Shown: positions 6,570 through 12,675, numbered from the stretch's first letter. The stretch: 12,675 nt of DNA from Pleurocapsa sp. MO_226.B13 (GCA_030064795.1 JASJEI010000108.1:1-12675); one strand, 5' to 3'. Made by a program: numbers and translations. The notes: generated from the letters alone by a model not told the origin.

Positions 6570-7565
6570 ATGAAATATCGTCAATTAGGTAATACAGAAG
6601 CACGAGTATCTGCGATCGGTTTGGGCTGCATGGGAATGTCAGATTTCTATGGCGGACGTAAAGCCAACGATAATGAAAGTATAGCCACAATTCAACAGGC
6701 GATCGCCTTGGGGATTAACTTCCTGGATACAGGGGATTTCTATGGTGTGGGACACAACGAGGAACTGATCCGCGAAGCGATTAAAAACGTCCCTAGAGAA
6801 AACGTCTTTATTGCCGTTAAATTTGGTGGTTTGCGCAATTGGGATGGTGGTTTTCTCGGTTTTGATAATCGTCCCGTAGCAGTGCGAAACTTTTTGGCTT
6901 ATAGTTTGCAAAGATTGGGAGTAGATTACATCGATATCTATTATCCCGCCAGAGTCGATCCCAATGTACCTATCGAAGACACGGTGGGAACGTTAGGAGA
7001 ATTGGTACAGGAAGGCAAAATCCGTTATGTGGGACTATCTGAAGCTGGTGCGGATACCCTCCGTCGCGCTCATGCGGTGCATCCGATTTCGATGCTGCAA
7101 ACTGAGTATAGTCTCTGGACGAGAACCCCTGAAACTGATGTTTTACCCGTCTGTCGCGAACTCGGTATAAGTTTAGTCGCTTATTCACCTTTGGGTAGAG
7201 GCTTTTTAACAGGTGCATTTAAATCTCCCGCCGACTTCGCACCCGATGATTTTCGCGCTCACTCGCCCCGCTTCCAAGGAGATAATTTTCAACGTAATCT
7301 AGAATTAGTGAATAAAATTAAGGAAATAGCTACAGAAAAGAGCTGCACTCCCGCACAACTTGCTCTAGCTTGGTTACTCGCCCAAGGAGAAGAAATTATT
7401 CCTATTCCTGGGACAAAACGATGCGATCGCGTTACCGAAAATGCCCAGGCTGTTGACATCGAATTGAGTAGTGAAGATTTGCAGCGTATTGAGAAAGTGA
7501 TGCCATTAGACGCTGCTGCTGGTACGCGCTATCCCGAAGCACTGATGAATACTGTTAATCGTTAA
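6570..7565 (+). CDS. Aldo/keto reductase with replaced catalytic histidine
   Basis: This 331-residue cytoplasmic protein is a full-length TIM-barrel aldo/keto reductase that would use NADPH. Family blocks include the start '[20 protein letters not shown]', '[13 protein letters not shown]' (52-63), 'VKFGG' (83-87), '[20 protein letters not shown]' (131-150), 'GLSEAG' and the C-terminal cofactor loop '[20 protein letters not shown]'. Of the catalytic tetrad D53, Y58 and K84 are present. The histidine, usually in 'YYQHRVDP', is replaced: the sequence is Y124-Y-P-A127-R-V-D-P. I recall a subfamily with the same 'TGDFYG.GHNE' and 'PAR.DP' motifs, so this is probably a subfamily trait, not damage. 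Substrate unknown. AGGGA at 6556-6560 gives the ribosome site, and the Crp-type regulator starts 4 nt after the stop, so the two form an operon. Confidence 0.95.
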   Translation: MKYRQLGNTEARVSAIGLGCMGMSDFYGGRKANDNESIATIQQAIALGINFLDTGDFYGVGHNEELIREAIKNVPRENVFIAVKFGGLRNWDGGFLGFDNRPVAVRNFLAYSLQRLGVDYIDIYYPARVDPNVPIEDTVGTLGELVQEGKIRYVGLSEAGADTLRRAHAVHPISMLQTEYSLWTRTPETDVLPVCRELGISLVAYSPLGRGFLTGAFKSPADFAPDDFRAHSPRFQGDNFQRNLELVNKIKEIATEKSCTPAQLALAWLLAQGEEIIPIPGTKRCDRVTENAQAVDIELSSEDLQRIEKVMPLDAAAGTRYPEALMNTVNR

Positions 7566-7569
7566 TACT

Positions 7570-8175
7570 ATGGGGCTTTTAAACACCGACAGTTTACCAC
7601 CTCTGCTCCAAAATGCAGCCACAAGTTATTCTTTTGCTGCGGGACAAAGACTGTTTCGCCAGGGCGATCTCATAAGTAATTTCTTTGTAGTTGCCAGCGG
7701 ACGAATTAAATTGGTTCGCTACACCATTGAAGGCAGAATGGTAGTGTTACAAGTTGCCAGAAAAGGTGACAGCTTGGGAGCAAATGGTTTTTTGGCTGAT
7801 GTATATTCTTGTACTGCCATCGCAGAAGTAGAATCACGGGCGATCGCTTATCCACAATCATTACTAGCAGAAGCTTTACGAGAAGATCCAGAACTAGCCG
7901 AGGATTTAAGAGCCAGGATGAGCGGTAAAATTCAATCTTTTGAAGTCAGTCTAGAACTACTCCAGATTAAATCGGCCCATTTACGGTTACTTCAATATCT
8001 GCAATACAATGCTACTACTTCTAATAATCAAACCGTCTTTAATTTAGATCGAACCTGGAAAGAAGTTGCTGCCGAACTGGATTTGGCTCCACGAACCCTT
8101 TCACGAGCTTTGGCAAGATTAGAATACAACGGCAGAATTACTCGCCAATCGGGGTTTATTACTTTGCGAAAATAG
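7570..8175 (+). CDS. Crp/Fnr-family transcriptional regulator
   Basis: The 201-residue protein has an N-terminal cyclic-nucleotide-binding-like beta-barrel (about 18-100: 'FAAGQRLFRQGDLISNFFVV', 'ASGRIKLVR', 'GDSLGANGFLAD'). A connecting helix follows, then a C-terminal winged helix (about 160-199) with the HTH 'TWKEVAAELDLAPRTLSRAL'. The phosphate-binding cassette lacks the R-S/T pair that binds cAMP in Crp: the equivalent stretch is 'FLADVYSCTAIAEV'. No FNR-type N-terminal cysteine cluster is present. The ligand is therefore unlikely to be cAMP by the classical mode and is unknown. The gene begins only 4 nt after the aldo/keto reductase stop, so it is almost certainly co-transcribed and may autoregulate that pair. 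Length is slightly short for the family (~220) but both domains are complete. Confidence 0.92.
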   Translation: MGLLNTDSLPPLLQNAATSYSFAAGQRLFRQGDLISNFFVVASGRIKLVRYTIEGRMVVLQVARKGDSLGANGFLADVYSCTAIAEVESRAIAYPQSLLAEALREDPELAEDLRARMSGKIQSFEVSLELLQIKSAHLRLLQYLQYNATTSNNQTVFNLDRTWKEVAAELDLAPRTLSRALARLEYNGRITRQSGFITLRK

Positions 8176-8203
8176 GGAAGACTTTTAGCTTAATTGAGAT
8201 TCA

Positions 8204-8237
8204 TCCCAGACTGTATTGCCTTGCAATCACTGTGGGA
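8204..8237 (+). terminator. Imperfect hairpin after the Crp-type gene
   Basis: TCCCA (8204-8208) pairs with TGGGA (8233-8237) and ATTGC with GCAAT around a CTT loop at the tip; the intervening stem has mismatches. It sits 29 bp after the stop codon. No T-run follows, so termination is uncertain. Confidence 0.3.
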
Positions 8238-8325
8238 CGGGGCGTAAAACAGTGCGAAATTTACCGCTATTTCTAGGTTGCAAACCGATTTTTTCGCTTT
8301 TAGGGAAATTATCTGAAGTCCGTAG

Positions 8326-8334
8326 TGCTATAAT
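8326..8334 (+). promoter_or_regulatory. Extended -10 promoter candidate for the repeat-protein gene
   Basis: TGCTATAAT is a perfect extended -10 element (TGn followed by TATAAT), 38 bases before the ATG at 8373. No consensus -35 is found at 16-18 bp, which extended -10 promoters can tolerate. The ATG has no clear Shine-Dalgarno. This suggests the repeat protein is transcribed separately from the operon upstream. Confidence 0.45.
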
Positions 8335-8372
8335 TTATACTACGCAATCATTATAAATAGTTAATATAGATT

Positions 8373-10010
8373 ATGACTAGTCAAAATGTTACTAATAATC
8401 CTGTGGAACTCAATGGTGAGCAAAATAATTTAGGCGATCTAGAAAATTCAGCTGAAAATGACGACCCGATGAATAATAATATCGTCATAGAAATTACCGA
8501 AGATGAACCCAGCACCGTGGGAAATAAAGATTTTATCAGTATGAGTAACGTTACTGGAGATGAGAATACTGGTTTTTTAAATCAAGACAGTATTGTCTTT
8601 GACGCTGGTAACGATGTAATTAAAAATGTACTGTTGGTTTCGGGAGATGGCGATCGCAACCAAGCAATTTATAATCTTGGGGAAATTGGAGAGGGACAAG
8701 AAGTAGTTATTACTATTGGTTCTGGTAACGATAGTATACGTGGCATCAACATTATTACTGGTAACGGAGAGCAAAACACTGGTATTAGAAATTATGAAAC
8801 CACGATTAGCACAGATACTGGTATCGATCGCGTTTTCGGTTTAGTTCGGGTTGAAGGCAGTGGTGCTGGTAATACTGGCATTAGTAACGTTTTTAGCACC
8901 ATAGATCTAGGAGCCGACAACGACCGAATCGACGGCATCGCATCTATTAACGGTGATGGCGATAATAATTACGGTATCACAGGTGGATTTTTTGGCTACT
9001 TGTTAGGAGAGGGAAAGGGAAACGACGATTTTAGTGCAGTTGTTAACGTTGTCGGCAACGGTAACGGAAATAGGGGTTTTAGTGGCGGAGATGGTGCGAT
9101 CGTCGGCGATGGAGGAAACGATCTGGTTAGTACTGTGGCTGCGATTGGCGGAAATGGCAGTGACAACGATGGTATCAGTTTAAGTGAAGCTGCTATTCGT
9201 CTTGATGATGGAGACGATCGCATTGATGCTGTTGCACAGATCGGTGGTAACGGTAGTAACAATACTGGGGTGTCCTTTGTTTTTGGCGGAATTTACTTGG
9301 CTGCTGGTCAAGACTATCTAAATAGTACCGTCACAATAGGGGGCAGTGGTGACTTTAATCGCGGTCTTTTCCTCGAATTCTTTGGTAATATTCAAGCTGG
9401 TGCTGAAGATGACAAGATTAAAAGTACAGTAAGGGTTCGAGAAGGAAGTAACAATACTGGTACTTATATTGGCGATCTTAGTACTGTCGATCTAGGAGAT
9501 GGCGATGACGAACTGATAAGCTCGGCGGAAATCTTTGGCCAGGGAGATAACAACAGTGGCATAGCCCTAGTACCAGAACAAGGCGACTCTAGTTTGAACG
9601 CTGGGGCTGGAAACGATCGCATTCACGGTTCGGTATCTGCTGAGAGTGGTAGCAATAACTATGGTATCCACAACCAAGGAACGATCGACTTAGGTACGGG
9701 AGACGATAGTATTTCGACTACAGCACCCGATGCTTTCTCTGGATATGCAGGAGGCGGAATCATCAAACTAGGTGAAGGCAACGATTATATTAGTGGCTTT
9801 GGAGATCAGTTCGTCGATGGGGGAGAAGGTTTCGACATTGCCAAATTTGATTTAGACAGCAACTTTTCAGTCTTTCTCGGTAGCGAACCAAATTCGATCG
9901 AGATTGTGGCTAATGGCATCACAATGTCTTTTTTTAATGTCGAGCAATTCGACTTTGCTCATCGCTCCTACTCCTTTGATGAAATGGTTGCTATAGCTGA
10001 AGAGATCTGA
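8373..10010 (+). CDS. Gly/Asp/Asn-rich 32-residue tandem-repeat protein, RTX-related
   Basis: The 545-residue acidic protein has three parts. Residues 1-~70 are a low-complexity Asn/Glu-rich leader without signal peptide. Residues ~74-485 hold about 13 tandem units, most exactly 32 residues apart. In the recurring pattern a strand, I-x-L-G-x-G-x-D-x-I, resembles an RTX turn, and a second strand, I-x-G-x-G-x-N-x-G-I, follows it. Residues ~486-545 ('GFDIAKFDLD', 'NVEQFDFAHRSYSFDEM') resemble the C-terminal module of many RTX proteins. I infer a beta-solenoid that is Ca2+-stabilised and exported by a type I system via the C-terminus, probably surface-located or released. I recognise no enzymatic domain and no exporter nearby. 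The stop codon lies 2 nt before the predicted end of the tnpB element. One HIP1 site (8650) shows the 5' part is at home in this genome. Confidence 0.85.
   Translation: MTSQNVTNNPVELNGEQNNLGDLENSAENDDPMNNNIVIEITEDEPSTVGNKDFISMSNVTGDENTGFLNQDSIVFDAGNDVIKNVLLVSGDGDRNQAIYNLGEIGEGQEVVITIGSGNDSIRGINIITGNGEQNTGIRNYETTISTDTGIDRVFGLVRVEGSGAGNTGISNVFSTIDLGADNDRIDGIASINGDGDNNYGITGGFFGYLLGEGKGNDDFSAVVNVVGNGNGNRGFSGGDGAIVGDGGNDLVSTVAAIGGNGSDNDGISLSEAAIRLDDGDDRIDAVAQIGGNGSNNTGVSFVFGGIYLAAGQDYLNSTVTIGGSGDFNRGLFLEFFGNIQAGAEDDKIKSTVRVREGSNNTGTYIGDLSTVDLGDGDDELISSAEIFGQGDNNSGIALVPEQGDSSLNAGAGNDRIHGSVSAESGSNNYGIHNQGTIDLGTGDDSISTTAPDAFSGYAGGGIIKLGEGNDYISGFGDQFVDGGEGFDIAKFDLDSNFSVFLGSEPNSIEIVANGITMSFFNVEQFDFAHRSYSFDEMVAIAEEI
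8592..9785 (+). repeat. Thirteen units of a ~32-residue coding repeat
   Basis: The anchor position, the first Ile/Val/Leu of I-x-L-G-x-G-x-D, falls at residues 74, 113, 145, 177, ~209, 243, 275, 307, 340, 372, 408, 438 and 464. Nine of the twelve spacings are 30-34 residues, six of them exactly 32. The DNA copies have diverged well beyond visible nucleotide identity, so this is an old protein-level repeat and not a recent tandem duplication. Confidence 0.85.
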
Positions 10011-10012
10011 GT

Positions 10013-10160
10013 GTGACATCCTCCCGACTTTCATTGCTACGCAATAGAAAGCCGGCTTCCATTGTCGCCAATGGATCTTGCTCCCCTGACACCTTGCGGT
10101 GAGTTGCGCCACTTGTCTACAACAAAGTTGCCCGACAGTACGACTTGAGAGCCAATTTCT
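10013..10160 (-). ncRNA. Predicted omega/reRNA of the tnpB element
   Basis: TnpB proteins use a guide RNA made from the 3' end of tnpB and the element's right end. On the minus strand here, tnpB's last codons are followed by, or overlap, three stems: CCATTG/CAATGG (10059-10074), AAGCCGGCTT (10049-10058) and the bulged hairpin at 10028-10051. These lead to the GTCAC boundary at 10013. The guide would then be the flanking sequence from 10012 downward (ACTCAGATCTCTTCAG...), which is the complement of the repeat-protein gene's last codons. The 5' limit given is a guess; transcription is not shown by the sequence. Confidence 0.45.
10028..10051 (-). repeat. Right-end hairpin of the tnpB element
   Basis: On the plus strand CTTTC (10028-10032) and ATTGC (10033-10037) pair with GCAAT (10041-10045) and GAAAG (10047-10051), loop TAC, A10046 bulged. 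It overlaps the tnpB stop codon (10037-10039) and would also be the terminal stem of the guide-RNA scaffold. Confidence 0.65.
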
Positions 10161-11317
10161 TGCTTTTCGGGAGTCCCCCGATACGTTTCTTCTCCTCTGT
10201 TGCAGATTTCCTGACCAGAGGCTATATCTCTATCTACAACATAACCACACTCGTTACACTCGCTTAGTCGAACGCTTAGATCTTTTCTGACTTCAGCACG
10301 ACAATTAGGGCAAGTTTGACTTGTTCCACGATGATCTATCCGACCCACAAAGACATCTCTGTTTCGAGCTACATATTCTAGAATGTCTCTTTGCTTACCG
10401 AAAGCAGCGTCAATTGTATGCTTGCCCAGCATTCCCTTTGCCATTATGCGAAAATCGCAATCTTCTACATAGATTGTGTCTGCCATGTCGCAAAGCTTAT
10501 GGGCTAGTTTGAATTGATAATCAGTGCGTTTGAATGCTATATGGTTATGTTGTTTAGCTACTTTGATTCTCGCTTTCTCGTAGTTTTTACCTCGTTTCAT
10601 CTTTCTCGACAGACGTTTTTGGAGTACTCTCAACCGCCTGTGGGCTGTCTTGAAAAATTTAGGTCTAGGTTCTGTGTAGGAGTCTGAAGTGGCAATGTAG
10701 GAAATCAAGCCGACATCCACCCCGATGGCATGACCGTGAGGAACAGGATTAGGAATAGCTAGATCCGATTCTATAGCTATCACGGCAAACCAACCCACTG
10801 CTTTCTTGACAATTCTGACTTGCTTAACGACAAAACCTTCGGGGATTGGTCGATGCAAATTGATTCTAACTTTACCTAACTTAGGTAGCTGAATTTGCCA
10901 TCCAGTTATCGGGTTAGTTTTGAATTGAGGGAACAACATAGACTTCAGCTGTCCGTACTTTTTCCAGCGAGGGAAGCCATAGCCTCGATCGCGAAAAAAG
11001 TCCCAAGCATCGTGCAACCTTCTAATGTTGGTTTGCAGCACTTGAGACGGTACGGATTTCAGTCGAAGAAATTTCTTCTTAGCTTTGGGTAAGTTATTTT
11101 GCTGTTGATGATAGCCAGGGAAAGGATAGTCCGCAGCCATGATATATTCTGATTCCAAACTACACCGATCGATTGGACATTTTCTACTGGATATCCAATC
11201 TCTCAGTTCTCTGAGCGCATAGTTATAACTGACACGGAAAGTTTCGAGCCACTCATTGAGTAATTCGATTTGCTGCGCGTCTGGGTATATGCGATAGCGG
11301 TAGTTGAGAATAATCAT
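10037..11317 (-). CDS. tnpB: TnpB RNA-guided endonuclease (IS200/IS605 family)
   Basis: This 426-residue protein starts with the family's 'YRYRIYPDAQQIELLNEWL' and contains 'WDFFRDRGYGFPRWKK'. The RuvC-like active site is complete: D201 in 'GVDVGLIS', E285 in 'TIYVEDCDF' and D364 in 'VDRDIASGQE'. The zinc ribbon has C336/C339 (CPNC) and C354/C357 (CNEC). The positions are close to those I recall for ISDra2 TnpB (D191, E278, D361). TnpB cuts DNA next to a short TAM under guidance of an RNA from the element's right end and helps element retention. The usual 'DR(D)xNAA' is DRDIASG, a variant I associate with cyanobacterial copies. The reading frame is intact and contains no HIP1 site, fitting a mobile origin. 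The last ~40 residues beyond the RuvC core overlap the predicted guide-RNA scaffold. Confidence 0.95.
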   Translation of the reverse strand: MIILNYRYRIYPDAQQIELLNEWLETFRVSYNYALRELRDWISSRKCPIDRCSLESEYIMAADYPFPGYHQQQNNLPKAKKKFLRLKSVPSQVLQTNIRRLHDAWDFFRDRGYGFPRWKKYGQLKSMLFPQFKTNPITGWQIQLPKLGKVRINLHRPIPEGFVVKQVRIVKKAVGWFAVIAIESDLAIPNPVPHGHAIGVDVGLISYIATSDSYTEPRPKFFKTAHRRLRVLQKRLSRKMKRGKNYEKARIKVAKQHNHIAFKRTDYQFKLAHKLCDMADTIYVEDCDFRIMAKGMLGKHTIDAAFGKQRDILEYVARNRDVFVGRIDHRGTSQTCPNCRAEVRKDLSVRLSECNECGYVVDRDIASGQEICNRGEETYRGTPEKQEIGSQVVLSGNFVVDKWRNSPQGVRGARSIGDNGSRLSIA

Positions 11318-11328
11318 GAGAGTATATT

Positions 11329-11350
11329 ACCATGATGCGGTGCATCTGGT
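11329..11350 (-). repeat. Left-end hairpin of the tnpB element
   Basis: On the plus strand ACCA (11329-11332) and GATGC (11334-11338) pair with GCATC (11342-11346) and TGGT (11347-11350), with GGT as the loop and T11333 bulged. A hairpin with one extrahelical base is what TnpA recognises in IS608-type elements. It mirrors the right-end hairpin at 10028-10051. Confidence 0.65.
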
Positions 11351-11369
11351 AAAAGCTCGTTTTCGAGGT

Positions 11370-11739
11370 ATCAAACCTCTCAACTCGCAGCCTTTTCATA
11401 CATGCGGCGACGGACGGCTGAAATGCCAGATACATGCTCTGGCATCGCGTCCTTAACTATGCGCCTTTGTGACGCTGAATTAGTTTTTCCGCTATCGCTC
11501 CAAAATAATTACAGTCGCGGGACTTCCCAGGCTAAAAGGTTAAATAATTTCCTCAATCGCTAATTACATTCTATTGCTTTTGAGACCAGAAAGATATTGG
11601 GCAACAGGCGATCGCTTTTTTGTAAGATTGAGATAAAAAGATCTTCTAGGGAAAATGGATAAAGCAAAATATCAAGCCGAACTAAGATATCTACTGATAA
11701 ACTAAGAAAACAACATCTTTATCTATTAAACGAACTTTT
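11370..11739. other. Intergenic region between tnpB element and DUF433 gene
   Basis: No gene is visible. If the element ends at 11369, the sequence from 11370 was originally continuous with the 3' end of the repeat-protein gene at 10012. ATGCCAGA (11423-11430) and TCTGGCAT (11438-11445) form a perfect 8-bp stem with a 7-nt loop, which would sit about 55 bp beyond that gene's stop in the empty site and might have served as its terminator, though no T-run follows. One HIP1 octamer lies at 11608-11615, followed by T-rich sequence. Confidence 0.45.
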
Positions 11740-12036
11740 ATGTCTGCCTCGATTGCCTTGTCTCGTTATGTAACTCGAAATCCTGAGATTTTGAGTGGAG
11801 AGCCAATTATTATCAATACTCGAACATCAGTCAGAGCTATTGTTGGTTTATGGCAATTAGGTATTATGCCAGAAGAAATCTTAAATCATTTGCCTCATCT
11901 AACTTTGGCACAAATATTTGATGCCTTAAGCTTTTATCTAGATCATCAAACAGAGATAAATGAATACATCGAGCGGAATCAAGTATCAGATGAATTAGTT
12001 CATCCTGCGGTAAAAGCTGCATTAAAACAATCCTGA
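11740..12036 (+). CDS. DUF433 antitoxin of a DUF433/DUF5615 pair
   Basis: The 98-residue protein is a complete DUF433 domain: 'GEPIIINTRTSVRAIVGLWQ' (20-39), 'GIMPEEILNHLPHLTLAQIF' (41-60) and 'DALSFYLDHQTEIN' (61-74), with a helix-turn-helix-like middle. DUF433 proteins are regarded as antitoxins that bind DNA near their promoter and neutralise a PIN-like partner. The partner starts 2 nt after this stop codon, the usual arrangement with the antitoxin first. It differs in sequence from the DUF433 remnant at 3743-3841 ('CGGRPCIRGMRIRVS' there, 'LSGEPIIINTRTSVR' here), so the two are not recent duplicates. Autoregulation is expected from the family, but I cannot identify an operator. Confidence 0.9.
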   Translation: MSASIALSRYVTRNPEILSGEPIIINTRTSVRAIVGLWQLGIMPEEILNHLPHLTLAQIFDALSFYLDHQTEINEYIERNQVSDELVHPAVKAALKQS

Positions 12037-12038
12037 CG

Positions 12039-12377
12039 ATGTTGGCTTTGCTCTACACCGATGAGGATGTGTCTGCTTTGGTAGCTACTCTATTAAAGTC
12101 TCGTGGTTTAGATATTACAACTGTTCCAGAACAGAAAACTTTAGGCAAAACTGACAAACAACAATTAGAATATGCTACTTCTTTGAATAGATGTTTGATA
12201 ACTCACAATAGAGTAGATTTTGAACGTTTACACTTGCAATATATTCGGGAAAATAAGCAACATTCTGGAATTATAATTGTTCCTCAGAAAAACGCTTATG
12301 AATTAACTAAACGCATCAGTATCTTAGTGAGATCTTTAACGGTTAATGAAATTCAAAATCAGTTGTTGTATGGTTAG
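12039..12377 (+). CDS. DUF5615 PIN-like toxin
   Basis: This 112-residue protein is a full-length DUF5615 (PIN-like) domain: 'LLYTDEDVSALVATLLKSRG' (4-23) with acidic D8/E9/D10, then 'VPEQKTLGKTDKQQLEYA' with D39, then 'CLITHNRVDFERLH' (52-65) with D60, and 'HSGIIIV' (75-81). The acidic positions match those coordinating Mg2+ in PIN ribonucleases; RNase toxicity is inferred from the fold, not proven for most members. The 2-nt gap to the DUF433 gene indicates translational coupling, so the two form a type II toxin-antitoxin operon. All acidic motifs are present, so the toxin looks intact. Confidence 0.9.
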   Translation: MLALLYTDEDVSALVATLLKSRGLDITTVPEQKTLGKTDKQQLEYATSLNRCLITHNRVDFERLHLQYIRENKQHSGIIIVPQKNAYELTKRISILVRSLTVNEIQNQLLYG

Positions 12378-12378
12378 T

Positions 12379-12401
12379 AAAGAGCGATCGCTCTTTCTTT
12401 A
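12379..12401 (+). terminator. Perfect HIP1-centred palindrome after the toxin gene
   Basis: AAAGAGCGATCGCTCTTT (12379-12396) is a perfect 18-bp palindrome starting 1 nt after the toxin stop codon. As a hairpin it has a 7-bp stem with a GATC loop, followed by CTTTA. A short T-rich tail makes a weak intrinsic terminator possible; it is also simply an extended HIP1 site. Confidence 0.5.
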
Positions 12402-12619
12402 ACAGGATTAGTTTAAAATTTGGCGATCGCTTTATTTGAATAAATCCTTTATCTGAATTTGAAAATGATTTAATTGTCCTCTAGGCTATTTTTTCAACTT
12501 CTCAAATGATTTGCTCAGAGTGAACAGTACCCTGTCATATGAAGTCCGCTTGATTACTTCCGATAAAATTTTGGCGTTTTTCTTTGCGCCTTTGCACCCA
12601 AGGCGACGGGTATCCTAAA
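12397..12619. other. Intergenic region, no gene seen
   Basis: Contains one HIP1 octamer (12423-12430). I see no coding frame on either strand and no recognised RNA. Confidence 0.4.
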
Positions 12620-12675
12620 GGTGCGGAAAGCACCGCCACGCATGCGCCTGAATTCAATTCAGGCGACCGTGGCGG
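12620..12675. repeat. Palindromic repeat running off the window edge
   Basis: GGTGC (12620-12624) pairs with GCACC (12630-12634). A larger stem follows: CCGCCACG (12633-12640) pairs with CGTGGCGG (12668-12675), and inside it CGCCTGAATT (12645-12654) pairs with AATTCAGGCG (12656-12665) around a single C. The GC-rich, nearly perfect 43-nt palindrome contrasts with the AT-rich surroundings and resembles an interspersed repeat or end of a miniature element. The window stops exactly at its last paired base, so its full extent is unknown. Confidence 0.65.

Larger units (their letters stand above)
10013..11369 (-). mobile_element. Solo-tnpB insertion sequence, IS200/IS605 superfamily (IS1341-like)
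   Basis: Ends were read from structure on the tnpB (minus) strand. The left end would start right after TTGAT (11374-11370); 19 nt later comes a hairpin (11350-11329) with 9 paired bases per arm, a 3-nt loop and one bulged base. The right end has a hairpin (10051-10028) with ten paired bases per arm, a 3-nt loop and one bulged base, then ten nucleotides, then GTCAC (10017-10013). These distances agree with what I recall of IS608/ISDra2-type elements, and GGGAGGATGTCAC is familiar from right ends of this superfamily. There are no terminal inverted repeats or target duplications, as expected. No tnpA transposase fits inside, so movement would need TnpA in trans. Ends are probable to within a few bases. 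Confidence 0.7.
282..12430. repeat. Dispersed HIP1 octamers (GCGATCGC), 18 copies
   Basis: By eye the octamer starts at 282, 651, 1466, 2122, 3001, 3279, 3678, 3723, 4864, 6166, 6211, 6699, 7423, 7840, 8650, 11608, 12384 and 12423. About 0.2 would be expected by chance. HIP1 enrichment is a hallmark of many cyanobacterial genomes. The largest gap, 8658-11607, covers most of the repeat-protein gene and the whole tnpB element; a smaller one (4872-6165) covers the OB/RTX gene. Confidence 0.9.

Noticed and set aside
8592..9785. CRISPR-like array
   Set aside because: The periodicity is at protein level (32 codons) and the nucleotide copies are not identical; no direct DNA repeats with spacers.
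9867..10112. 81-residue minus-strand reading frame overlapping the repeat-protein 3' end and tnpB 3' end
   Set aside because: It is out of frame with tnpB, crosses the insertion boundary and has no family features; shadow frame.
11253..11435. 60-residue minus-strand frame over the left end of the tnpB element, considered as a tnpA remnant
   Set aside because: No HUH or catalytic Tyr motif of TnpA (Y1 transposase) is visible, and the frame overlaps tnpB's start and the left-end hairpins.
11655..11705. 16-codon ORF starting ATG-GAT-AAA upstream of the DUF433 gene
   Set aside because: Too short, no ribosome site, no recognisable similarity; chance ORF.

Overview
The window looks like a low-GC cyanobacterial chromosome. 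The octamer GCGATCGC (the HIP1 repeat typical of cyanobacteria) occurs 18 times by my count, against about 0.2 expected by chance. The proteins (RTX-type secreted proteins, AANAT-like GNAT, DUF433/DUF5615 pair, solo TnpB) also suit a gene-rich, mobile-element-laden cyanobacterium. I cannot name the genus.

Left part (1-3562): an AraC-family regulator, cut off by the window edge, is transcribed leftward. Divergent from it runs a puromycin-acetyltransferase-like GNAT enzyme followed by a MATE-family efflux pump, which together look like a small-molecule resistance or export cassette. A RidA-family protein that lacks the usual catalytic arginine converges on the pump gene.

Middle part (3563-6550): this stretch collects gene debris. 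It holds a truncated DUF433 antitoxin-like gene, an intact AANAT-like GNAT gene, the C-terminal stump of a YoeB-type toxin next to a palindromic interspersed repeat, and the N-terminal stump of a second AraC-type regulator. Between them lies a small acidic protein that appears to join an OB-fold-like domain, a poly-Asp insertion and a short RTX/serralysin-type C-terminus.

Right-centre part (6570-10010): an aldo/keto reductase and a Crp/Fnr-type regulator lie 4 nt apart and form an operon. A 545-residue protein follows, made mostly of about 13 units of a roughly 32-residue Gly/Asp/Asn-rich repeat. Each unit pairs an RTX-like GxGxD turn with a second GxGxxNxGI turn.

Right end (10013-12675): a solo tnpB element of the IS200/IS605 superfamily sits with its right end 2 nt after the stop codon of the repeat protein. 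Both subterminal hairpins, a TTGAT boundary and all RuvC and zinc-ribbon residues can be read. An intact DUF433/DUF5615 (PIN-like) toxin-antitoxin pair follows, ending in a perfect palindrome, and another palindromic repeat runs off the window edge.

The most unusual items are the 32-residue repeat protein, the OB-fold/RTX fusion, and the tnpB element whose predicted guide derives from the 3' end of the repeat-protein gene.
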